This document shows positions 38,537-45,720 of a DNA stretch of 64,000 bases, in pieces. Origin of the DNA: DASYTH01 sp045806965. GTDB taxonomy: Bacteria > Actinomycetota > Actinomycetes > Mycobacteriales > Pseudonocardiaceae. The position numbers and the translations under genes are program-made. Position 1 is the first letter of the stretch, and every line of letters begins with the position of its first letter. Below the pieces are notes generated by a model. The model was given only the letters and a program-made list of their open reading frames with translations, was not told the origin of the DNA and made no database searches. Location: NCBI GenBank assembly GCA_045806965.1, contig JBJMIG010000004.1, positions 1-64,000 of the forward strand, in the 5' to 3' direction.

Positions 38537-41500
38537 GTGTCGCAGCGCCGAACGCTGATGGGCTGGATAGTCGGATCGAGTCTGAAGTTCCGCTACCTGG
38601 TGGTCGCCGCCGCGGCCGCGATGATGGCCATCGGCGTGGCCGGATTGCACGACATGCGCGTGGACGTCTTCCCCGAGTTCGCGCCACCGCGGGTGGAGAT
38701 CCAGACCAACTGCCTCGGCCTGTCCACCGCGGACGTGGAGTCGCTGGTGACGGTCCCGCTGGAGCAGGCCCTCAACGGCGTCACCGGGCTTGACGACCTG
38801 CGGTCCAAGTCCGTGCCGCAGCTCTCGTCCATCGAGTTGGTCTTCAAGCAGGGCACCGACTTACTGAAGGCGCGCCAGCTCGTCACCGAACGGCTCGCCC
38901 AGGTGACGCCGACCCTGCCGACCTGGGCCGCTCCCCCGGTGATGCTGCCGCCGCTGTCCGCCACCGCCAGGGTGATGCAGATCGGAATGTCCTCAAAGGA
39001 CCATTCGTTGATCTCGATGTCCATGATGGCGTACTGGACGATCAGGGCACGGATCCTGCGGGTGCCCGGGGTCGCCAATGTGGCGATCTGGGGCGAGCGG
39101 CTGCAGATGGCCACCGTGCAGGTCGACCCGAGCAAGATGCGGACGGCGGGCGTCACGCTGGACGGGGTCATGGAGGCGACCGCCGACTCGGTGGACTCCG
39201 GACTGCTGAAGTTCTCCACCGGCTCGGTGATCGGCACCGGCGGCGCGATCGAGACCAGCGAGCAGCGCCTTGGCATCCGGCACGTGCTACCCATCCTGAC
39301 CGAGGCCGACCTCGGCAAAGCCACCGTGCAGAACGCCAGCGGCACACCGGTTCCGCTCAACGCGGTGGCCGACGTGAAGCAGGACCATCAGCCGCTGATC
39401 GGTGACTCGATCATCAACGACGGTCCGGGACTGCTGCTGGTCGTGGAGAAGCTGCCGTGGGGCGACACCCTGGACATCACGCGCGGGGTGAACGACGCGA
39501 TCCAGGCCATGCGGCCGGGCCTACCTGGAATCCAGTTCGACACCACCATCTTCCAGCAGGCGAACTTCATTCAGACGTCGATCGACAACCTCACTCAGGC
39601 GCTGGTGCTCGGCTTCCTGTTGGTTGTCCTGATCCTGATGCTGTTCCTGTTCGAATGGCGGGTCGCGCTGATCAGCCTGCTGACCATCCCGCTGTCCCTG
39701 ATGGCGGCCCTGCTCGTGCTGCACTGGCGCGACGCGACCGTCAACACGATGACCCTCGCCGGGCTGGTGTTGGCCCTGGGCGCGGTGGTGGACGACGCGA
39801 TCATCGACGTGGAGAACATCCTGCGACGCCTGAGAGAGCACCGCCGCGAGGGCGGCGAAGGGTCGATCGCGCGGGTGATTCTCTCGGCGTCGCTCGAGGT
39901 ACGCAGCCCGATCGTGTACGCGACGCTGATCATCATCGCGGCCGCCGTGCCGGTGTTCCTGCTGGAAGGGCTGATCGGGTCGTTCTTCGCACCGCTGGCC
40001 GTGTCCTACACGCTCGCCATCGGCGCGTCGATGGCCATCGCCCTGACGGTCACCCCCGCGCTGTGCCTGATCCTGTTGCGCCGGGCGAGGGTCGAGCGAC
40101 GCGAGTCGCCGCTCGTGCGGTGGCTGCAACGCGGCTACGGTGCGGCCCTCAAACGGATCGTCAGACGGCCCCGCCGGGTGTACGCCACGGCCGTGGTGAT
40201 CATCGCGGCCGGTCTGCTGCTGGTGCCGACCCTGGGTCAGTCACTGTTCCCGCAGTTCAAGGAACGCAACTTCCTGATCCACTGGATCACCACACCCGGC
40301 ACCTCCGCCGAGGAGATGGAACGCATCAGCACGACGGTGAGCGGGGAACTGCGCGCCATTCCCGGCGTCCGTAACTTCGGCTCACACATCGGGCAGGCGT
40401 TCCTCGGTGAAGAGGTGGCCGGTGTCAACTTCGGGGAGAACTGGATCAGCATCGACCCCGGTGTCGACTACGACACGACGCTGGCGGCGATCGAGGACGT
40501 GGTGCATGCCCACCCGGGGCTGTTCCACGACGTTCAGACCTATCTGAACGAGCGGATCGAGGAGGTTCTCACCGGGGCGAAGGAACCCGTGGTCGTCCGA
40601 ATCTACGGACAGGACCTGGCCACCCTGCGGGAAAAGGCCGCCGAGGTGCAGCACAAGCTGTCCGGCATCCAGGGAATCACGGACAACCACACGGATATCC
40701 AGGTGGACCAACCGCAGGTGCAGGTCGAGGTGGATCTGGCCAAGGCGGCACAGGTCGGGCTCAAACCCGGTGACGTCCGACGGGCGGCGTCGACCATGGT
40801 CGCCGGTGAGGAGGTCGGCGACATCTTCCGGGCCGGCAAGGCGTACGACGTCGTCGTCTGGAGCACGCCGGCGACCCGCAACAATGTGTCGGCCATCAGC
40901 GAGTTGCCGATCGACACTCCGTCAGGCCAGCAGGTGCGGCTCGCCGACGTGGCCACGGTCAGCGTGCAACCGGTGCCGAACCTGATTGAACGGCAGGCCG
41001 ATTCACGCCGGATCGATGTGGCCGCCAACGTGAGTGGGCGCGACCTCGGCTCGGTGGTGCAGGACGTGCGGTCAGCCCTGGACACCGTCGAGTTCTCCCA
41101 CGGTTACCACGCCGAGGTGCTCGGCGAATACCAGGCCCGGCAGGAGGCACAGAACCGGCTGCTCGAGATCGCGATCATCGCCGGTCTGGTCATCCTGCTG
41201 CTGCTGCAGGTGTCGTTCCGCAGTTGGCGGCTGGCCGTGCTGACGTTCCTGACCCTGCCGATGGCGCTGGTCGGTGGCGTGCTCGCCGCCTACCTCACCG
41301 GCGGCGTGATCTCCCTGGGGTCACTGGTCGGGTTCTTCACCGTGTTCGGCATCGCCGCGCGCAACGGCATCCTGCTCATCAACCACTGCCAGCATCTGGA
41401 GAAACACGAGGGTGAGCCGTTCGGCTCGGCACTGGTGCTGCGCGGCGCCCGGGAACGCCTCTCCCCGATCCTGATGACCTCGCTCGCTACCGCGCTCGCC

Positions 41501-41668
41501 GTCGTCCCCCTTGTGGTGCTCGGCGACCGGCCCGGTCACGAGATCGAATACCCACTCGCCGTCGTGATCCTCGGCGGTCTGGTCACGTCCACCCTGCTCA
41601 ACCTGTTCGTCGTGCCGTCGCTGTACCTCCGGTTCGGCCGCGGGCGACGCACGCTTAAGGAGAGCTGA
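38537..41668 (+). CDS. CusA/CzcA-type RND efflux transporter, second copy
   Basis: The 1043-residue protein starts with a GTG three bases after the lipoprotein stop. It has the same plan as the first pump and similar signatures (RVDVFPEFAPPRVEIQTNCL, VTVPLEQALNGVTGLDDLR, RVPGVANVAIWGERLQMATV). Its relay helix reads LGAVVDDAIIDVENILRRL, with both acidic residues expected for proton coupling in the CusA/CzcA group. The two pumps are clearly diverged paralogues in one operon and could form a mixed trimer or act separately. The methionine relay specific to Cu/Ag pumps cannot be confirmed by eye, so the substrate is left open. Confidence 0.92.
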   Translation: MSQRRTLMGWIVGSSLKFRYLVVAAAAAMMAIGVAGLHDMRVDVFPEFAPPRVEIQTNCLGLSTADVESLVTVPLEQALNGVTGLDDLRSKSVPQLSSIELVFKQGTDLLKARQLVTERLAQVTPTLPTWAAPPVMLPPLSATARVMQIGMSSKDHSLISMSMMAYWTIRARILRVPGVANVAIWGERLQMATVQVDPSKMRTAGVTLDGVMEATADSVDSGLLKFSTGSVIGTGGAIETSEQRLGIRHVLPILTEADLGKATVQNASGTPVPLNAVADVKQDHQPLIGDSIINDGPGLLLVVEKLPWGDTLDITRGVNDAIQAMRPGLPGIQFDTTIFQQANFIQTSIDNLTQALVLGFLLVVLILMLFLFEWRVALISLLTIPLSLMAALLVLHWRDATVNTMTLAGLVLALGAVVDDAIIDVENILRRLREHRREGGEGSIARVILSASLEVRSPIVYATLIIIAAAVPVFLLEGLIGSFFAPLAVSYTLAIGASMAIALTVTPALCLILLRRARVERRESPLVRWLQRGYGAALKRIVRRPRRVYATAVVIIAAGLLLVPTLGQSLFPQFKERNFLIHWITTPGTSAEEMERISTTVSGELRAIPGVRNFGSHIGQAFLGEEVAGVNFGENWISIDPGVDYDTTLAAIEDVVHAHPGLFHDVQTYLNERIEEVLTGAKEPVVVRIYGQDLATLREKAAEVQHKLSGIQGITDNHTDIQVDQPQVQVEVDLAKAAQVGLKPGDVRRAASTMVAGEEVGDIFRAGKAYDVVVWSTPATRNNVSAISELPIDTPSGQQVRLADVATVSVQPVPNLIERQADSRRIDVAANVSGRDLGSVVQDVRSALDTVEFSHGYHAEVLGEYQARQEAQNRLLEIAIIAGLVILLLLQVSFRSWRLAVLTFLTLPMALVGGVLAAYLTGGVISLGSLVGFFTVFGIAARNGILLINHCQHLEKHEGEPFGSALVLRGARERLSPILMTSLATALAVVPLVVLGDRPGHEIEYPLAVVILGGLVTSTLLNLFVVPSLYLRFGRGRRTLKES

Positions 41669-42546
41669 TGAGCCTGAGTCACATCCGTCGAAGCGGACTC
41701 GTGGGAGTTCTGCTCGCACCACTGCTGCTGATCCCGACGACGCCGGCCGCCGCGCAGCAGGAGGACTGCGGCCAGCCACTCACCCTGCACCGTGATGACT
41801 TTCCCGCGGTGCCCAAAGTGGACAATGAGTTCTTCCCGCTGACGCCGGGAACCAGGTGGGTGCTCAAGGGCACCGTGGACGGCGAGCAACACACCGTGGT
41901 CACCACCGTCACCGATCTGACCAAGGTGATCGACGGCGTGACCAGCGCCGTGGTGCTCGACGAGGACTTCGGTCCCCAGCACGTCATCCAGGAGGCGGAG
42001 TTGGCGTTCATGGCCCAGGACCGGCAAGGCACGGTCTGGAACCTGGGCGAGTACCCGGAGGTGTACGAGAACGGCCAGTTCGTGGGCGCTCCGGACGTGT
42101 GGATCAGTGGTCTCGCGCGAGCCAGGGCGGGCATCGGCATGTTGGCCCACCCGGTCACCGGCACCCCGTCGTACCTACAGGGCTTCTCACCGGCCATCGA
42201 GTTCAAGGACTGCGCCACGGTCTTTCAGACCGGCCAACACGTCTGCGTCGCGACGGGCTGCTACGACCACGTGCTGATCACCGACGAGTTCGCGCCCCTC
42301 GACCCGGAGGGCGGCCACCACCGCAAGTTCTACGCGCCCGGCGTCGGCCTGGTACGGGTCGACGCGATCGGCGACAGCAACCCAGAGGTCCTGCAACTCC
42401 ACAGGTTCAGGCACCAGTGCCCGGCCGGTGTGAACAGGACCCGGGACAGGGCACTGGCGCTGGACGCGCACGGCTACCAGGTGAGCCCGAACCTCTACGG
42501 CCGGACTCCGCCAGCCCAGCACTCCCTGCAGGCACCCCCCTGCTGA
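41668..42546 (+). CDS. Secreted protein of the RND operon, unknown function
   Basis: The ATG overlaps the second pump's stop (TGATG), so the gene belongs to the same operon. The 292-residue protein has a clear signal peptide (VLLAPLLLIPTTPAAAQQ) and a mature part rich in beta-strands: FFPLTPGTRWVLKGTVDGEQ, VVLDEDFGPQHVIQEAELAF, TVWNLGEYPEVYENG and FYAPGVGLVRVDAIG. Related secreted proteins occur in many bacteria without a known role. Cysteines are few and no metal-binding cluster is evident. Translational coupling to the pumps suggests an extracellular accessory function. Confidence 0.75.
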   Translation: MSLSHIRRSGLVGVLLAPLLLIPTTPAAAQQEDCGQPLTLHRDDFPAVPKVDNEFFPLTPGTRWVLKGTVDGEQHTVVTTVTDLTKVIDGVTSAVVLDEDFGPQHVIQEAELAFMAQDRQGTVWNLGEYPEVYENGQFVGAPDVWISGLARARAGIGMLAHPVTGTPSYLQGFSPAIEFKDCATVFQTGQHVCVATGCYDHVLITDEFAPLDPEGGHHRKFYAPGVGLVRVDAIGDSNPEVLQLHRFRHQCPAGVNRTRDRALALDAHGYQVSPNLYGRTPPAQHSLQAPPC

Positions 42547-42576
42547 GGATCGGCTCATCCGCACGACTCCGGCGCT

Positions 42577-42750
42577 GATCTGGACGAGACTCAACTGGCG
42601 TTGTGGTGGACCGCCACCGGTGGCTGGAGCGGTTGGGAAGACCTTGGCGGCCGATTCCAGTACGGCCCATCCGCAACCAAACCAGGTAACCGAATCGACG
42701 TTTATGTCACTGGGTCAGTCGCGCAACTCGAACAAAAGTGGTGGAGCTGA
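42577..42750 (+). pseudogene. PLL/tectonin-like lectin blade, orphan fragment
   Basis: A 57-codon frame without a start codon ends in TGA at 42748. It reads DLDETQLALWWTATGGWSGW, then EDLGGRF, GPSATKPGNRIDVYVTG and LEQKWWS. This is the repeating blade sequence of PLL-like beta-propeller lectins (WSGWEDLGG and NRIDVYVTG are hallmarks). Only the final blade remains, 30 bases after the RND operon's last gene, so a larger secreted lectin or lectin-fused enzyme was lost here. Confidence 0.6.
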
Positions 42751-43081
42751 TTCCTAACGTCCTGGGCGCTGTGCAACAGCAGCGCCCTTGGACGTGATCA
42801 GGGTTTCGACACCGTCGAAGAGGCGGGCGAGGTGGTCACCGGCCAGGCATTGGTCGCCCTGCATGACCGGAGGTTCCTCGTCGGACAAAACCTCATGCCG
42901 GCCGTGAACGCCCCTGTTGCTGGGCTCCTTGCCGCACCAGTCGCGCCTTATGCCGCGGACTCTTCCTCTGCTCGGATTCATCGGAGCAGCCCCTGCTCAT
43001 GGTGAAGATAGGCGATCACGTGGACGCCTGATGCCACAGGCCAGGCGGTTGGCTCATGCCTCGGAACCGGCGGCTGACCGT
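42751..43081. other. Gene-free stretch between convergent units
   Basis: The region separates the lectin fragment from the DUF6294 gene on the opposite strand. A 75-codon minus-strand frame (42754-42981) has no recognisable motif. I see no obvious hairpin terminator. Confidence 0.35.
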
Positions 43082-43486
43082 TCAGCAACTGGAATGCATT
43101 TTCATTCCGGCGATGTCGTTCCACAGTCCGATTTCGAAGATCGCCCAGGCGTGGAACGCGTAGGGCTCGGTGCGGCATGTCATGTTCCGCACGAACTTGC
43201 GATGGTCGCCCCCGGGGACGGGATTCTGGTTGATGAGCGAACCCAAGATGGCGCCGTGGGCGTCCACAAGATCGACATGCCAGATGACCCAGGTGTCGCC
43301 GTCGTCGTCGCTGGTGACTGTGCCGAGGAACGTCGCGGTGCCGTCGGGGTAAAGGGTCCACGTGGCGCCCTCGCACATCGTGGCGGCACCCTTCCTGATC
43401 AACTCCCAGGTGAACCGCCAGGGATCCGACCCGATGAGCCGCGCTGCGGTGGCGTTCGGCACCTCCATGATGACTGAAGGATCCAT
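43082..43486 (-). CDS. DUF6294-family protein, last gene of the RiPP unit
   Basis: The ATG at 43486 has GGAGG nine bases upstream, 67 bases after the radical SAM stop on the same strand. The 134-residue protein reads CEGATWTLYPDGTATFLGTV, then DTWVIWHVDLVDAHGAILGS and YAFHAWAIFEIGLWNDIAGM. This matches the small beta-rich DUF6294 family found mainly in actinomycetes, whose function is unknown. The short spacing makes cotranscription with the precursor and methyltransferase likely. It might be an accessory or immunity factor, but nothing in the sequence proves a link. Confidence 0.7.
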   Translation of the reverse strand: MDPSVIMEVPNATAARLIGSDPWRFTWELIRKGAATMCEGATWTLYPDGTATFLGTVTSDDDGDTWVIWHVDLVDAHGAILGSLINQNPVPGGDHRKFVRNMTCRTEPYAFHAWAIFEIGLWNDIAGMKMHSSC

Positions 43487-43553
43487 GTCCCGCGTCCTCC
43501 GCTTGGTACGTCCAACTGTGGTGTCGATCAAAACGTGGATCGGCCTGAGACCA

Positions 43554-45422
43554 CTACCGGCCGGGCGTGGCGGGCAACGCGAGCGCGACGGCGAGATCTT
43601 CGTCGAGGAACATGAGTCCGCGCTCCCCGAACCGCCGGAAGGCCCCGACGACCGTGGCCAGCGGCACGCCGAGGTCACGGTGGACACCCATGGCGGTGCG
43701 CGGCCGGTCAACACACGCGAGGTAAATCGCGGCGACCGTGTCGCGGAACGTGTATGTCCCCTGCCGATCCGGGTGCCGGCCGTCGTAGATCTGCAAGAAG
43801 CCGGACGCGGATCGGTACACCAGCAGCGGCGGGCTCGCCTCCCATGCGTCGCACCACCGTGCCGCGGCGTCGCGCAACGCGGTGTAGGTGCTCGGGTCCA
43901 ACGTCTGTTCCGGTTCGTACTCGAAGAAGTAGGCGATGCGCTCGAGGTCCACCGTGGCCGGATAGACAAACCGGTAGCTGGGTTCGGGTTCCCGCCGCCG
44001 CATGGGAAACCGGGCAGGTTGGGTGAACATCGGGCTGAACCGCTCCAGCCACACCCGGTCGGTGCTGGTCGGCGGCTGCAGATGGGCCAGGTGCGGGATC
44101 GCGCCGGCCTGTGCGGCATAGTCCTCGGCCGTTTCGCCCGGAAATCCCCAGAGAATGTTCCAGCCGATGCTGATTCCGTAGTAGCGCGCCCAGCGCAGCA
44201 GGTTGACGTTCTGGGCGGCGCGAACGCCCTTGTCCATCAGCCGGAGCACGTTGGAGCTGAGGGATTCCAAGCCCGGTTGCAGTTGGGTGACGCCAGCAGC
44301 GGCCAGGCCCTTCAGTTGAGCCCGGGTCAGATTCGCCTTGACCTCGTAGAAGATCTGGTAGTCACGGCGCCCCTCGACGATCGCCGGAAACAGCTTCTTC
44401 AGATAGCTCGGATCGAGAATATTGTCCACGGCGTTGAAGCGGAAGCTGCGATACCGCGCCGCCTGCCGGTCGAGCTCGTCGAGCACGCGGTCGGGCGACT
44501 TGGCGCGGAACCGCATGGTGGTTCCGTTGAGCCCGCAGAAGGTGCAGTGATGTTTGGCTCCCCACCAACAGCCTCGGGCGGACTCGAAAGGGATCGTGAC
44601 ATGTTCGGTCGGCAGTCCCAGCCGTGCCGCTCGTTCGAAATACTCGTCGTATTCCGGTGTCGGGAGGTCGTCGAGTTGGGCGGGGGGCGCGGCCGGCGGG
44701 GTGGCGACGACCCGATCGCCGTCCCGCCGCGCGACTCCAGGGATGCCGGACGGGTCCGTCCCGCCCGCCAGCGCACCCAGGAGGGCGGGAAATGCCGAAT
44801 CCGCCTCGCCAGTGACGGCGAAGTCGATGCAGTCAATGGAACGCACCAACTCCTGGCCCATGTCGCCGTCGAAGTTGGCTCCCCCGAAAACCGTACGAAC
44901 GTCGGGAAACCGTCGCTTGAGCCGGCGGGCGAGGGCGAACGACGCGGCGTTCTGCTGGTAGGTCGAGCTGAAGCCGACCAGCCGGACACCGGCGAGTTCG
45001 TCGACGACGGCATCGAGGAACGCCGGCACCGTGTGCTCGCGCACAGCCAGCAGGCGATCGCGTGCAGACTCCGTTGAAGTATCCAAATAGGACAGTTCGG
45101 CACCGAACTCTTCGAGAAACCTCTCGTCGGGATCCGGTGCGTCGGAACCGAAAGCCTCGACCGAGAACAACCAGTCCCCGACCTGCCGGCCGCGATTTTC
45201 GGCCAGCAGGGCGTAGAGTTCGACACCGACCAGCATCGCGAAGTCGAGGTTCACGTGCAGGGTGCGCACGGGAAACCCGCGCGCCTGCCCGATCGCCTTG
45301 AGTAGCCCCAGTTGGATGGACGGGCGGTCGATCTGTTGGAACGGCATGGACACGATGACGGTTGGCCACGCAGTCCCTTGATCGGGCGGAACCGGACCGA
45401 TCCGCTCAGTGACGACAGTCAT
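43554..45422 (-). CDS. B12-dependent radical SAM C-methyltransferase for a RiPP
   Basis: The protein (about 622 residues) begins with a cobalamin-binding-type Rossmann region (VIVSMPFQQIDRPSIQLGLL, VRLVGFSSTYQQNAASFALA and VFGGANFDGDMG). The radical SAM domain has its iron-sulfur motif as CWWGAKHHCTFCG (C-x7-C-x2-C, about residues 287-298). That spacing and sequence are hallmarks of the RiPP maturation radical SAM C-methyltransferase family (TIGR03975-like). QPGLESLSSNVLRLMDKG and WNILWGFPGET are further family signatures. The C-terminal region has a winged-helix feel (VPLATVVGAFRRFGERGL). The start, ATG 45422 or GTG 45428, lies within 9 bases of the small upstream gene's stop, so that gene is the probable peptide substrate. 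Confidence 0.88.
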   Translation of the reverse strand: MTVVTERIGPVPPDQGTAWPTVIVSMPFQQIDRPSIQLGLLKAIGQARGFPVRTLHVNLDFAMLVGVELYALLAENRGRQVGDWLFSVEAFGSDAPDPDERFLEEFGAELSYLDTSTESARDRLLAVREHTVPAFLDAVVDELAGVRLVGFSSTYQQNAASFALARRLKRRFPDVRTVFGGANFDGDMGQELVRSIDCIDFAVTGEADSAFPALLGALAGGTDPSGIPGVARRDGDRVVATPPAAPPAQLDDLPTPEYDEYFERAARLGLPTEHVTIPFESARGCWWGAKHHCTFCGLNGTTMRFRAKSPDRVLDELDRQAARYRSFRFNAVDNILDPSYLKKLFPAIVEGRRDYQIFYEVKANLTRAQLKGLAAAGVTQLQPGLESLSSNVLRLMDKGVRAAQNVNLLRWARYYGISIGWNILWGFPGETAEDYAAQAGAIPHLAHLQPPTSTDRVWLERFSPMFTQPARFPMRRREPEPSYRFVYPATVDLERIAYFFEYEPEQTLDPSTYTALRDAAARWCDAWEASPPLLVYRSASGFLQIYDGRHPDRQGTYTFRDTVAAIYLACVDRPRTAMGVHRDLGVPLATVVGAFRRFGERGLMFLDEDLAVALALPATPGR

Positions 45423-45430
45423 GATCACGC

Positions 45431-45706
45431 CTAGGGGTTGGTCGATCGGGTGATGCTGCTCCCGCCGAACGACCTGGTGATCGAGTGTTGGGACGGGCTC
45501 CCCAGATACGCCAAGATCCTTGCCGCCTCCACTGGCTTGAAACTGCCATCGAACTCCTTGTCAAGGGCCGTTTGCGACCCCACCAGGTCCCATGCGATCT
45601 GCAGCACGTTTCGGAGCAACGCCCTCTGCGCAGGAGACAGGTCGAGCGCATCGAGCTTCGCAGACAGTTCTTGAAGTTCCTGCTCGCTGATCGATTCTTG
45701 TGACAA
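45431..45706 (-). CDS. RiPP precursor peptide candidate
   Basis: The preferred start is a TTG at 45706 with AAGGAG seven bases upstream, giving 91 residues. An ATG at 45724 overlaps the regulator's stop as ATGA and would add six residues. A leader-like, acidic, helical region (SQESISEQELQELSAKLDAL, then DLSPAQRALLRNVLQIAWDL) is followed by FDGSFKPVEAARILAYL and a sharply different C-terminus rich in Ser, Thr, Arg and Gly. That C-terminus contains the pentapeptide SITRS twice, in HSITRSFGGSSITRSTNP. It lies immediately upstream of the radical SAM methyltransferase, the usual precursor position. No signal peptide or known RiPP leader family is recognised. Confidence 0.7.
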   Translation of the reverse strand: MSQESISEQELQELSAKLDALDLSPAQRALLRNVLQIAWDLVGSQTALDKEFDGSFKPVEAARILAYLGSPSQHSITRSFGGSSITRSTNP

Positions 45707-45720
45707 GATATGTCTCCTTC

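Noticed and set aside
42754..42981. 75-codon minus-strand frame between the lectin fragment and DUF6294
   Set aside because: It has no motif, no ribosome site and an unremarkable composition. I could not support it as a gene.
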